From Planococcus citri (Eukaryota > Arthropoda > Insecta > Hemiptera > Pseudococcidae), in assembly GCF_950023065.1 (NCBI RefSeq), contig NC_088681.1, forward strand, positions 15,066,001 to 15,130,000: DNA of 64,000 nucleotides. Reading direction: 5' to 3'. The notes under the pieces are model-generated. The model was not told where the DNA came from. It made no database searches and saw only the letters and a program-made list of their open reading frames with translations. Each line of letters starts with the position of its first letter. Positions within the stretch are counted from its first letter, which is position 1. This document shows, one piece after another, positions 34,951-47,660 of this stretch. Made by a program: the position numbers and the translations under genes.

Positions 34951-36640
34951 CGAACTAGACTGACGAATAACTCTGGAGATGAAAATAAAAGGACCACCCC
35001 CCTCTTCGTTGCTCCTTGAACCCCTTGCTGAATAAAACAAAATTAGGGGTTCAATAAGAACATGGAGCACTATCAGCTTAAGCTTTAGAAATAATTTTTA
35101 CTTGAAATCTAACATAAATGGATGGTTATGTTTTTTGCACGTAGGAGCTGCTGAGATTTCAGAGAATTAAGTTTGACTTTTGACTAGATAACTTCGAAAA
35201 AAAATTTATCTGATTTTTATTACTTTTGGTCAAAATTGCGATGATGAAAATAGGAAATATAGTCTTTTGGAAAAAAATTACCAATAATTGACATTTTGAG
35301 TATAGCCGTATAGGTAACAATGAAGTAGACTTTCAGACACATCTCCAACCATGTTAGTAAAAATAAGTCGTGCTGGGTAATTCTCAAAAAAAGTTGAAAT
35401 TTCAATACTAAAATTTTTCGAAAATGAAAACCTTTTTTTGAATTTTTTTCAAAAGGGACTTGATTCTACCTAGGCATACCCAGGACTCCAAATGACTTCA
35501 GGCCCAAGTCATCTTCAATAGGGGCGGGGGAGGGGCTTTAAAAAAATTGCTGTCACATGTTGAAAAAAAAGGCTGTTTACTACTTTTGGGTAGGTATAGG
35601 TATAACTGGAGCAGTTATTAGTAGCTTAAGCTCACAGAAAGTTCATCAAGTAGGTACCAGGTACATTTTAATGGGAGTATTCAAACATGATAAGGTAGGT
35701 ACTTTCCTTCGCCATGGACAAAAAAATCATGATAGCCACGACAAAATACCAAACTGTACTATCCACGACGTAAGAAAAAAAGAACTAACATTGGTTTTAC
35801 CGGTAATAGAATCAATAATTTTTCAATTTTCAAAGTTGTGGTCATCAAGTAGGTACTTACTATTTGAATATTTTTTGTTTATTTTCAAGAAAAAAAATGT
35901 CTCTTTTAAACGTGAGAATGATAAGTCGCCGGCGATGGATCTGAAAAATGGTAATATGTACAATTTTTACAGATTACAAGTTCGGAGAACGGGTTACTGT
36001 ATTTGATTGATGGTTGTGAAATGGGCACTGTACTGCTATCACTGAAACAATACAGTGTAGCCATTTCACCGCAAAAAAAGTCGAATTAGGAGAGCCAGGA
36101 AAAAATAAACAAAAATTGGCCACGGCGATGGACAAAAAACTGGTTACATCACTTTATGACCTCGGTTTCAGGGTATAAGTATCATTCCAAAAATTTATAT
36201 CAGTTCTGTCATTTACTCTCATATCATATAATAATATGTACCATTTTTTTTTTTTCAGAAAAAGTGATAGTGTAATTCATTTTTGAAGATGAAGTTGAAA
36301 AATTTAAGTGGTTACAGGCCACAACGATGGAGTTTTCAGGGTTTGGAGGGACTTGACCCATAGTGGAGAGGGGGGGGGGGGGGTTGGGGGTCGTTAAAAC
36401 TATATGCACGTGATGCCTGAGTTGGTATGTACACAATACCACTGAAAAAAATTTCAATTGTCAATAGTATTCAAGTAAACCACCTGTTACATGGTTTTAA
36501 ATTTTTTTTTTGAGAATTACCCTGCTAGGAAGCTCCCCATTCCCCCCCCCTCACACAAAATATCTATAAGAAATCCAAAAAAATTAAATTCTTGCTTTTT
36601 TCACCTTCTAATCTCGAATTTGGCCCATTTTTATTATAAA
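34950..36640. other. mixed AT-rich DNA with G runs, no gene
   Basis: Low-complexity sequence with a 14-G run at 36370-36383. A 149-codon frame at 35557-36006 is unrecognised. The phrase GCCACGGCGATGGACAAAAA near 36119 has weaker echoes near 35711 and 36315. Confidence 0.4.
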
Positions 36641-36860
36641 TACTGTTAAATGTTTTTAACCACTTTGGCGGATCGAAGTGTATATCCCAAATTTAGGCTT
36701 TCTAGGTCAAATTGGTGAAATTTTGATTTTTTCCCCTCGTTTTTGCCCCATAATTTCATTTTCCAAAAACAACAACGAAAAAATGCTTTTTAGCATTTGA
36801 AATAATTTAGAATTTGGTATTTATTTTGTCCATACTCTTTAGATCTAGCTTTGTCCGGTC
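36640..36860 (+). repeat. dispersed repeat family, copy 5
   Basis: AGGCTTTCTAGGTCAAATTGG, GATTTTTTCCCCTCGTTTTTGCCC and TTTTTAGCATTTGAAAT match the second half of the family. Confidence 0.65.
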
Positions 36861-36899
36861 TAAAAAAATTTTTACGAGTTGAGATACTTTTCTTGTTAA

Positions 36900-37085
36900 A
36901 ATTACAACTTTAAGCCAATTTGCCAAAAACTGACTCTCTCTGGCAATTTTTGACTAAAACAGGAATTTTTTGACGATTTTGGCAAAAACTGGATTTTTTT
37001 GAGCAATTTGAGCAAGAACATACAGTTTGACAATTTTGGTAAAAATTTAACAATTTTTGACAAAATTGTACCATACACATTTTCC
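36900..37085. repeat. TTTTTGACAATTTTGGC degenerate array
   Basis: Loosely repeated phrases of about 25-30 bp such as GGCAATTTTTGACTAAAAC. Part of a texture shared with 19.4, 40.5, 45.6 and 54.7 kb. Confidence 0.5.
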
Positions 37086-37129
37086 AGTCAATTTATACCC
37101 CTTCAAAACGACGATTACGATATTTTCAA

Positions 37130-39560
37130 TCTAAACACTCTCAATATTATACATATTCTGTGATCCAGTTCATTGTCCTCATCATTTCGCGATCCGCGCA
37201 ATCGACGACAATTTTCCCTCAAAACATGAACATCTCTCTCATCTTCACCATCATCATTATTATTACCTTGATCGGCAGCGATATGACGACGAGAAAAGAT
37301 ACATCGAGATATGACGGCGGCGGTTCAACTCTTTGTAGCCAGCCAACACCTTAATGATACTCTAATCCGGATTAATCTGCGCGTCGAATCGAATTGTTAC
37401 GACAACAAACTGCCCTTATCAAAGCATAACGTGTATTGAAATACATAGATTTACACCAATACAATAATAGTAGGTACAAGCACATCGACGAACAAACACT
37501 TGTGCTGTGTGAGAGCTGCAAAGCGAATGTGACAGTATGATCGCTCGAAGCGCATAACGTGCATGTGTGCAAGACCGACAGACGCACTCGTACCGCCATA
37601 TTGTCTGCAATGTTTACACATACATACGTGTACCTGCAGTGCACAGTGGCAACAGTATATATGTACATGATCTACGTGATCTATAAGTTGGTATACTGTA
37701 TAATACATCAGTGAAGGCTCGAAGAGATGGTCTATAGTGATCGTATAGATCTGAGATGTCCGTAGCATGTACGTATATAAAAGATCAATCAAACGTACGC
37801 GGCTCTATACACAGATAAGTACATAATGTAAGTATAACAGATCAATAAAACCATGCAAATCGATAACCACGGCGAATTTTAATACGGTAGATCATCTTTC
37901 CACTTTATAGATCATTCTGCAGTGCGCTTTGCGACTGTGTTTTCTTTTTCTTTTTCTCCACTACATCCATCAGCATCATTGTACAATGCTTTGCATGTGC
38001 ACAGTACACCGATCGTTATATGGCCCCACAATCTATTGCAAATAAACTATAACATAATTCGGCGTGTATTTGGTCTTTACTTCGCAACAATACTCACGAG
38101 TGAGATGACGCTGACGAAGAAGCGGTAGCGTATAGCTGGTTGTTTCATACTTTGTACGATGTGTCTTATTCGCTGCTGTTGATCTTTTAGCATTGTATAT
38201 GGTTGATCTTTATTGATAATGGATGAAAAAAAAATCCGCGTCGTGGTATATTCTTTATCTTCTTTTACCGATCACAATACGATTATACGATAGCGCAGCA
38301 ATCACACATACTATACATAGTATGTACACAGATGATGACCGTTTTAAAATAATAACGTGGCTGTGTATAGATGATCTCCAGCAAAGAGGTGTAAAAAAAG
38401 AGGAATACGTGAACAGACAGATCATTGGCGCGAGAAATAGCACATGATAGGTGAGTAATTTTTGCTCGCTATGTTTATTTTTTCTCCAAACGTACATGGT
38501 GTTTTTTTTTTTTTTTTGGGAAAAACTCTCAGACCTGTGTTCGCCTCTCCATATTAGTATTACCGCTATAATCCATTATCCGCGGCATATCCTAAGTACC
38601 GATAATCCAAAGCCGATCTACCCCTGGCACCCATCACCGGCACATCGAAAATTATATTTTCATGTACGAGTACAGGTCTTGGAGGAGTAATTTAATCGGC
38701 GAGCTATCATTTTTAGGAAATTTTCATTGCTATTGTCCTCATCGTCGTGGTCGCATCGCATCTCACACGGTGACGCTTCAGACGTGATTTCTTCTCTTCT
38801 CTTTGACGACGTTGAAATGCCCGCTCTGTCCATCTCGATCTCTCTATTGTTTGACGTTTGTGCAGATCGCGCCAACGAACGCGGAAATTTCACAAATCTT
38901 TTGCGACCAAGATGTACGTATAAGAGCACGATGATGCGATCGTGTCGCAATTACGCGATTATATAGAGCGATTTCCCCCTCCCCCTGTACTATTTCTGTG
39001 TTATAATATTAATAGATAGCTGTATTCTTTGATGTGGCGATCGTTGATGACCGTGTAGTTACCGAAGATCGCGGATAATCACTGATGTACACGTCGTCGT
39101 CATCACTGAAGCGACTGCAGTAGCGCGAATATGGATAATATGGGTTTTGTTCACGTACCTATACCTACCAGTATCTTTATAATACCGTAATCACTTCCGT
39201 ATCGTGGTCAATTGTTGATCATCTGCATGAAGTTCTGCACATAATATGGAACTTGGATGAACATATGATTTTAAGAAGTCATCTCACTTGAGATATGCAT
39301 CGGATGTTCTAAGAAACCGGCCCCTAGCTCGAATAATCAAGTACTTAACTATTTTCTAAAGTGTAGAAAAATGCACTTCGTAGAATCCGCTAATTCAATA
39401 TTTACAAATATTCGGAACGAAGTCCAAGTCCATCTTCGACGATGTTTTTCGCGAAAGTTTTAAAATAGCGTATTCCAGCTACCTAATCGTCTTTTATCGA
39501 TAGAAATATCAAAGTAGGTTGTTGATGACCGGTCAAAGGTTGATTCATCTCCAATGTGGA
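37130..39560. other. complex CpG-containing block, no gene recognised
   Basis: Normal-complexity sequence with TACGAGTA at about 38664 and many CGTCGT/ATCATC words. Overlapping frames on both strands reach 113 codons and have no recognisable domain. Confidence 0.45.
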
Positions 39561-40490
39561 CATTTATCGCATTTTCGACTTTTTTTGCTTATTACAAAAA
39601 TCATTTGAAATTTCAAGAATTTCATTCAAACGAGTTGATCTTAAATTGACTTCACTTCAAGAACAGTGATTCTGCTAAAACGACATTTCTGAGCGCAGAT
39701 CTCAAGAAGTGAGACATTTTAAACCAAAATAATTAAATTTTTGAATGGATTCGATCTATTTTAATTTTTCTGTTATGTAATGATATGTATTATCCACCTT
39801 GAGTGAATTGGGCACTTTTAATCTTAAGTCAATTTTTGGCGAATTGACCAAAAGTTGTGACTTTTTTGGTCAAAAATCTCGGAAAGTTTTTTATTAATGA
39901 ATATACATATAATGAAGTACATGTGTTCAAATTCACCCCTATAGTAAGGAGCCAGTTAAAATTGAAAAAATCACGAAAAATGACAATAAATCAGAATCGA
40001 GGAAAAATGTTTGAAAATATCATATTTCCACATTGGAATTGTTCTACTGAAGCCCCTTTTCAAAAAAAAACCTCCGTTGGAGCCCTAAATTATGTAGGCT
40101 CTTTTGTATGGATTCTCCCAAATTTGAAAAAAAAGACAGCAAATTGATGCTACAGAAATTTTTTGGAAATTTTTCAATAGGCAGAATTTTTCTAATTACC
40201 TAAGCACATTTTCAAGAAAAACACATCCTTGGTCCTCCAAATCATGAAATTAAAAAATATAAAAAAAGATGTAAAACTGATGTCTCCAGATACCTCTACA
40301 AATTATGAGTGGGTACTTGAAAATTTTTCATCTGTGATCAGAATACTTCTAAACAGGATTTTTATCCAAGGGGGAAGGAATAGGGGCACACTAATTCTCG
40401 AAAATTTCAAGTCCATAATTTTTTGTACGCTCCCTCCCACCACAAACAATGAAAAATAATTGATTTTCGCATTATCTGTTTAAAAAGTCT
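39560..40490. other. AT-rich DNA, no gene
   Basis: Degenerate sequence. The 96-codon frame at 39857-40147 is unrecognised and Lys/Asn-rich. Confidence 0.4.
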
Positions 40491-41075
40491 TCTTTTTGTT
40501 CCAAAAATTCTCTTTTTTGCCAAAATTGCTTGTAATGTTCTGTTTTTTTTCTGCCAAAGCCCAAGTCAAATGTCAAAAACTGTCAATTTTTGGCAAAATA
40601 GTCAAGAAGAGTCCATTTTTGATAAAATTGTCAAAAGGGGTAAATTTTTGCCAAAAATGTCAAAGGGCCCTGGTCTTGCCAAAACTGCCCAAAATACCTC
40701 TGTTTTTACCAAAATTGCCAAAAAAATTCTCGTATTTCGTCAAAATTGTCGGAGAAAGTCAATTTTTGGCGAGTTGACGAAAAGTTGAATCATTTTTTCG
40801 TCAAAATTCTCAGGAAATAATTTTTTAATAAAATAGTCAAATGTTCGTAATTTGTGCCGAAATTGATCAGAAATTTTTCCTTTTTTGCCAAAACCTTCAA
40901 AAGACGATAGACATTGATTTTTTGCTTTACCCATCTCAAAAGTCCTCTTTTTGTTTCCAAGTTTGCCAAACAAAAGTCCTGTTTTTTACAAACTTGCTTA
41001 AAAGCTCCTTTTTTCTTGTCAAATTTCATTCTCTTCTCCCCCCCCCCCAAAAAAAAAAATCTTTCATTTTTTAAG
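40490..41075. repeat. TTGCCAAAANTGTCAAAA degenerate array
   Basis: Phrases such as TTTTTGCCAAAATTGCTTG, CAAAAATGTCAAAGG and ACCAAAATTGCCAAAAA recur every 25-35 bp. Same texture as 19.4 kb. Open frames here are repeat by-products. Confidence 0.55.
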
Positions 41076-41279
41076 TTCTTATGGCAATTTGTTGATAGGT
41101 ATTTTTGAAATTTGTTTTGGGCCCTTATATGTAACAAAAGCCCTGCTTACTACCATCAGCGAGCTTTCATTCTCAAATTTTTATTTTACATTGAAATAAA
41201 TTGAAAATAAAAAAAAATACTACCCTACCTCGAGAAAAGTGTTGCTAAAAAATATGCAGAAAAAAATCAAAAATTCAAT

Positions 41280-41500
41280 AAATTTATAAACAAAAAAAAC
41301 TGAAAACAAAATCATTGAAAACGGATCGTTTTCAGTTTTATTTTTGGTTTTGGTAAATTCATCTTTGTTTCCAGTTCTCATTTTCGTTTTCGTTTTAGTT
41401 TTCAGATTTTTTTGTTTTACGTATGTTATCGGTTTTTTTTTGGAAACTCACTTTTCACAGTGTTTTTTTCGTTTTATTTTTTTCAGTTTTCTCAACCCTG
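41280..41500. repeat. TTTTCGTTTT/GAAAAC word-repeat segment
   Basis: GAAAACGGATCGTTTTCAG and CATTTTCGTTTTCGTTTTAG with related words repeat through about 200 bp. GAAAACGGATCGTTTTC is itself palindromic. Similar in style to the word-repeat segments at 30-31 kb. Confidence 0.5.
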
Positions 41501-41509
41501 ATTTTTCAA

Positions 41510-42010
41510 AGAGTCGCTGGAGGCTCCCAAACGACTTGAAACGTGTCTTCTGTTGACTCAGAATGTTGACATTAAAGTGCAGAGTGAATTTTATGAAAAT
41601 TTCAAGACACAAAAATCTACAGGAGGCTTTAAAACTGCTTGAAATGGTTCAAAACCATCTCCAATAGATTTGGCAGGTCAAGAATATAGCTTTCTAGGTC
41701 AATTTGGTAGCACTTTTATTTTTCCCCTCATGTTTGGCCCAAGTTCGATTTTCTAAAATCTACCAAAAATTGAAAAATTCATTCGAGCCTCTGACATTTT
41801 TGCCAGGGATGTATTCGTTGGAGGCTCCAAAACTGCTCAAAATGGTTCTAAGTCGTTTCCAATAGATTTGGCGGGTCGAGAGTACAGCTTTTTTAATCAA
41901 TTTGGTAAAATTTTGATTTTTTTTCTCATGCTTGGCCTAATAAGTTTGATTTTCCAAAATTGACCAAAAATCGAAAAATTCATTTTGAGGTCTTGAAATT
42001 TTTGATGGAG
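41510..42010 (+). repeat. dispersed repeat family, tandem copies 6 and 7
   Basis: Two forward copies lie head to tail (about 41625-41810 and 41815-42010). Both have AAACTGCTYRAAATGGTTC, CCAATAGATTTGGC, AGCTTTCTAGGTCAATTTGG (TTTTTTAATCAATTTGG in the second), CCAAAAATYGAAAAATTCAT and a closing GAGGTCTTGAAATTTTTG-type end. Confidence 0.75.
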
Positions 42011-42059
42011 ATATATTTTTGCACTTGTCTGATTCAAAATTTTTGTGGGTGTTGGGAAT

Positions 42060-42326
42060 TGTATTTTTTTGTAAATAGTCAATTAATTGATGTTCGAGGA
42101 GATGCTATAGTCGACGTTTATTCCAAATAACAATTTCCTAATCACCATGAAGATGCTTAGCACTAATCGCTCAGAAAGTTTTCAGCAAATTCATCTAAGT
42201 ATGCAGTTCCCCTTCAAAATACTCATATTTCATACACGCTAAGGTGTGTATTTTCATCCCCCTGGTGTATTGTCCTTCTACTCTTGGTACAATATTTAAC
42301 TATAATGTTTAGCTTCACATAATATT

Positions 42327-42372
<46 letters not shown>

Positions 42373-44640
42373 AAAACTCGTAGGAGGAAGTAAAGAAGGG
42401 GATGTTTTGTTCTCATCATGGTGTACAAATGTACATATAAAGCCTCGGTATACATAAGATGACGAAAAGAGCAGAGACGCAGACAATAAAGCCAAGTTTA
42501 CCATACTGCTAATGCTATAAGAAGAAAAGAGGGCAAACAACCCGACCATCGGATTACTTCTTATTGGCTAATTAGCTGGTTAATTAGAGGGGTGATCGTA
42601 TAGCAAGTTGACGCGTCATGTATGTAAGTTCGTAGTATATAAATAAATAGCGAAGAAATAAAAAGGCCAACTCTTTCGCGAGAGTCACAACGCAACGTGA
42701 GGGCAAAGATTAAATACAAAAACATGGGAACCACTATAGCGCGTGAGGGAGTTAACCCTCTCACGACCCCTTATTATATAATCGCGTCTGTGTATGTGTG
42801 TATTTATGCAGAGCTAAAAAATATACGAGAAACCGAGTGAGAGAGCTTTTTATAAAAATGCTGCGAGTATTTCGGTATTCGTTCTTTCTTTTTCATAGAG
42901 TATTTTTTTTTCATTTTTTCGTATACGTAATCGAACCGTAATGCGGTATGTATAATGAAGAAAGCTGAAAGGGGTACGGTCGTTGGGTTTTTTGAAGCGT
43001 ATTGTAAATAGCGACGATTGGGGCGCGTTATTTCTTCGTTAATCAATATACAAGCCTCGTTTAAAAGGGTTGAGTTTGGTGGCAGCTTCAGCCGCCACAA
43101 CGTTGCATTCAGAGAAGAGTCGATATCTATGTCCGCACGTTAATTCGTCGTGATAAATGATTCGAAACTATATAGAAAATATAGCGAGAGCGACCGTCGT
43201 CGTCTCCTTCATTCCCGTCCTCCGCGTCCCCCTCCCCCTCCCCCCACCCCTCGGTCATCATCCGGATGTTTAATTAAGCCGCCCTTTTGGAAAGCTTTAT
43301 CAATATACGCGTACTTATTTATTCATGCCGACGTTGATGGGGGTGTACGGTTGTGATTTGTCGTATTATTTTGTATAGGTACCTATAGAGAGTGATGCAC
43401 GCCTATCGTATAATATCGTGTGTGCTAAATTAGCCTGCTGCAGTTGTCAATAAATTGACTCGTTCGTTTGGTTTGGGTTGAAATTTAATCAGCTCAGTTG
43501 AAAATGAACGAAAAGTCGAGAATATTATTGATTGATTTGGTGCCAATTTTCAACCCCCCCTCCCCCTCCTCCTTGCTCACAAAAAAAGCTCTCGATTTTT
43601 TCTCTGTAAATAAATGATGATTTTATGTAATTGTAGAATTTTTCGATTTTTTTTCAGACATATTTTAACCTAGGTAATAATAATTTTGATTTTTTTTAAA
43701 AATCTGATTTCAGAAGCTTTTGAGATGATATTTTTGGAGACCGGAAGCAGAAAAAATGTGGGTAAGTCAAAATGAATACTACATAATAATATAATATGAA
43801 ATTATAGGTAACTAAAATAGTGTTTGAGTCTCATCGAACAGTCACTTAGACTCAAAATTGAGTTCCCTTTGGGATGCAATTTCTATTAAAGTGCCTTTCG
43901 AGACATTCAGCCAAAGTGAATCTGGACTCGAATCAAAATAATTGAAACAGGAATAAGAGAAGTGAAGAAAATGGAACAAGGGAGCTGACTGAGAAGTATA
44001 CAGAAAAAAGTACGAGGTAGGTATATTTAATCCAAGATGGAAGAATGTGAATGTACGTGAAATGGATATATGGTGGTGTATAGTGCTCCATGTAGTAAAT
44101 CTGTTAACAAGCTAGATGACTCGAACGCATTTGCGTTACGTTTAGGTGAGAGGAGGCTGGCAGGGGTCCTAAAAAAACTCTCGGGCACGTGTTTAATGTA
44201 AACTAACAAATGTAACGTAACAGATCACACACATTATCGCGCCATTTATAATTTGTACTCGTCGTATATGTATGTGTGTTGTGTGTGTGAGGATCAGAAG
44301 GATGTAATGTACTACTCGTATATATGTACGGTTTTATACCTATAAAGTGTAAGGCTTATGTGTACAGATTGTTGTACCATTACACGTGAATGTGAACCGC
44401 CAACATGGTTCAATATACTCGCCTATAACAGTCGATTGGAATAGCTTTTGAAGGCTCCCCCCCCCCCAATGGTAGATGTTTCCTGTGGTGTTGTGTTTGA
44501 GAGATATGTTTTAGTGCTCGTGAATATTTAGACCTTTTTCTCCATCATTGATCATTATAAGGTATCACCTGACACGTGTTAATGTATCTATATTGCTGCG
44601 AATATATTTCTAAATGAGTATTACATTCGTATTCGAAAAT
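42060..44640. other. complex block with GA microsatellite, no gene recognised
   Basis: Normal-complexity sequence. Contains the GA repeat at 42330-42370, a C-rich CCCCCTCCCCCTCCCCCC tract near 43228-43245 and a TACTCGTA word at about 44313. Frames of up to 98 codons are unrecognised. Confidence 0.45.
42330..42370. repeat. (GA)n microsatellite
   Basis: An uninterrupted AG dinucleotide run of nearly 20 repeats. Confidence 0.95.
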
Positions 44641-45540
44641 TTGATTTTAGAAAAGACAAAATGAAGAAAAATGTTGAGAAATTTCTTCGTTACAAAATTA
44701 TGTAATTTTTATGGTATTTTTATGCGACCACATTTTAAGCTCGTGTCAAAATTTACTCAAGGAGTGAAAAAAAATGGTATGAAATTTTTTGCTCGAAGAC
44801 TGAAGAGTAACGAGATCGGGTATACTTTAACATTGTCAAAAACTGAACTAGAATCTCATAAAAAAAAATTGAAAATTGACTTACTTAGTGAAAAAACTTA
44901 CGGTCAAATCTGCAAACCAATCTGATAGCTTTTTTTTTGGAATATTTCAGAAATCAAAAATTAAATAATAGATACTTATTGGTCAAAATGGTTCATAAAT
45001 GAGGAAAAAAAAATTAAAGATTCGAAAAAATATAAAAATTAAAAAAATTATGACATTTTGACAAAATGATATATTCAACCTGAACATTAAATAAGTACCT
45101 AATTGAAGTATTTTTTGGTGAACAATTTACAGAAGGGTCGTTTCATATTATCAAATCTTCTCAGTTTTGGGTTCGAAATCTCCAATTTTTTGCAACATTT
45201 TTTTGTGTTGTGTTCCTTACATTGGAAAAAAGTGGTTATCATAAGCATCCTTAACCCCTCCCCCCTGCCACCGCTCTTGAAGCAGGCGATGAGGAGTTTG
45301 TTTGTTTTTTAGCAATTGAAATTTCTTGTCATTATGTCCAATTTTGGGAAATTATTTTCAACAGTGATTGAATTAAGTAGTTTCTGAAATATTTGCAAAA
45401 AATTTTCAAAGTTTAGGTTAAAATATTGTTTTGAAACCAGAATTTTTAAAAACTTGCAAAATTTCGAATTTTTGAAGCTTTGATTAAAATGTTTTTCAAA
45501 AATGCTGCAGGAAGCGTGTATTTTTATGATATTAACAACT
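44640..45540. other. AT-rich DNA, no gene
   Basis: Degenerate sequence. Open frames of 80-84 codons here have biased composition. Confidence 0.4.
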
Positions 45541-46030
45541 GCATAAGCCAAAAATTGACATTCGGATCATTTTTTTCAAAAATAGACACTTTTTGACAAT
45601 TATATCAAAAATTGACACTTTTGAGGATTTTTTCAAAAATTGACATTTAGACAATTATTTTTCCAAAAATTGAGATTTTTTACAATTTCTCCAAAGATTA
45701 ACATTTTTGACAATTTTTTCAAAAATAGATATCTACTTTTTGACAATTATTTCAGAAATTGACATTTTTGAAGATTTTTTCAAAAATTGACATTTAGACA
45801 ATTATTTTTCCAAAAATTGAGATTTTTTACAATTTCTTCAAAAATTGACATTTTTCAAAAATAAACACTTTTTGACAATTAGGTTTTTCAGAAATTTACA
45901 CTTTTGAGGATTTTTTCAAAAATTAACATTTTTGACAATTTCTTCAAAAATCGACTTTTTTTGACAATTTTTTTTAAAATTGGCATTTTTGCGATTACTT
46001 TTCCAAAAATTTACACTTTTTGATTTGGTC
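45540..46030. repeat. TTTTTGACAATTTTTTCAAAAATTGACA array
   Basis: The clearest example of this texture: about fifteen imperfect copies of TTTGACAATTWTTTCAAAAATTGACA, each about 25-35 bp. The core is itself nearly palindromic (TTGACAATT...AATTGACA/TGTCAA). A longer duplication, TTCAAAAATTGACATTTAGA, occurs at about 45634 and 45779. Confidence 0.7.
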
Positions 46031-46104
46031 AAATACGAGTAAAAAAAAAAAACAGAAAACTGAAAACTAAAATTTTGATCAAAATGTAAAAAATATCAAG
46101 AATA

Positions 46105-46400
46105 TCGAGTGACATATCGTTTTATTCGCTTTCTAAAACGTCGAATACAGAATATCAACTTATTTTCCCAATTCCTCCCCTTCAAAGCTACCATTGGTGC
46201 CCAAAATTTCCTAAAAATTCAAAAAATCGTGTCACGTATGGTTTATTAGGTTTTTGGGAGCGCTGAATACGAATATCGAGTTATTTTTTTGATTGGGTCT
46301 CTTAAACGCCCTCTTAGGTCTCGATATTTGACTGAAAATTGAAAAAAATGCAGACACATCTGGTTTGTGAGGTGTTGGGAGTGTTCGCTAAAAGACCTAT
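46105..46400 (+). repeat. tandem repeat of about 120 bp, 2.4 copies
   Basis: GTGACATATCGTTTTATTCG (46110), GTGTCACGTATGGTTTATTAGG (46230) and AGACACATCTGGTTTGTGAGG (46352) begin successive units about 120 bp apart. The first two also share GCTGAATACGAATATC and CGTCGAATACAGAATATC motifs at the same offset. Confidence 0.6.
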
Positions 46401-47660
46401 AATTTCGTAATTTGCTTCGATGGAGAATTTTCCTCATCCTAGAGCAAAATTACGAGTAAATTTCATCAAAAATCACGTTCGAAAATCCCCAACTCTTTTT
46501 TTATTTATTTATTTTTTTGCCATTTTACACATTAGTTGAAAAATATACCACGATTTTTGACAATTTCCAACTCGAAATTTTAGGACCCAGAGAAGGAGGG
46601 CATGGGGGACACTTCCTCCTCCGGCCCTTGATTTTTGTAGAACCTGATAAATAATGGGTTTGGCATAAATACAAATAATTATGAACTAATTGTTGACTTT
46701 CAGAATATTTTGACGAATCAATTTTTATGAGGGGGTGGGGGGTGGGATTTGGTCTGAGTCCGATTTAGTTCTCGACGATTCAAGCTAATTTTTAACGTTT
46801 TTTTTCGTACCTATTTTATTTGATCTTTTTGGTGTTATAATTTTTTCAATTTTTTTTTCAAAATCAGTGGTATTGATAAATATAACATCATCAAAGTTTC
46901 CTCAAAATAGTCAAAATCCAAAATTCTACATCGAGCCGTAATTTCGCGAAGGTGCTGAAAATTAATTTTATTTGATCGATATCAATGTAGATGTTGCGAT
47001 TTTGACTGATAAATTATCTACGTATTAAAAGAGAGAAAATGAACGATTTTTTTCATTTTTATTTTTGGAATAACGTAAGTATAGAATCTGTGATTATTAT
47101 TTCAATTTTAAAGTTTTGAAGTGACTTAGATTCGTTCTGATTTTGTTTTTTTTTCGTTTTAAAATGTATTTATTTTTCGAACTTTTTTCAATTTTTGGTT
47201 TTTTAGTTCATCTTTAAGCCTTTTTTAGTGTGAGGTAGATAGGTATTTTTTTCTATCAGTAAAATTTTCAATTTGACAACAAATTTTTCTCTTTTCTTTT
47301 TGCCAAGTAATTAATTTTTTTATTTAATTCAATAACTACCCAAGTGTCAAAAACCCCCTATCCCCCCCCAAAAAAAACAAAATTGGAAGCTCGATTTTTG
47401 AAAATTAGAAAAAAAACATGCAGATGTGACTAAAAGGTATATTTTTGCCAAGCTGTTTCTTTATACGTATGTACTTTCCTTCGTAATTCTCTCTCTCCCC
47501 CTCCCCTCCCTTCCACCTCGTCCTGATTTCGTTCATCATCAATTAAAACTATGACTCAGTTTTGAAAAACTGAGCTTTTCTGACTGAAAAATGGTCAACT
47601 TTTCTGTTCTGTTTGTGAAATATTGATCATTTTTTTCGAAGGCATGAAACTGTTGTAAGA
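46400..47660. other. AT-rich DNA, no gene
   Basis: T-rich degenerate sequence with a GGGGGTGGGGGGTGGG tract near 46731-46746. No gene. Confidence 0.45.

Noticed and set aside
35557..36006. 149-codon plus-strand frame
   Set aside because: No recognisable domain, starts in low-complexity DNA and has no context supporting a gene.
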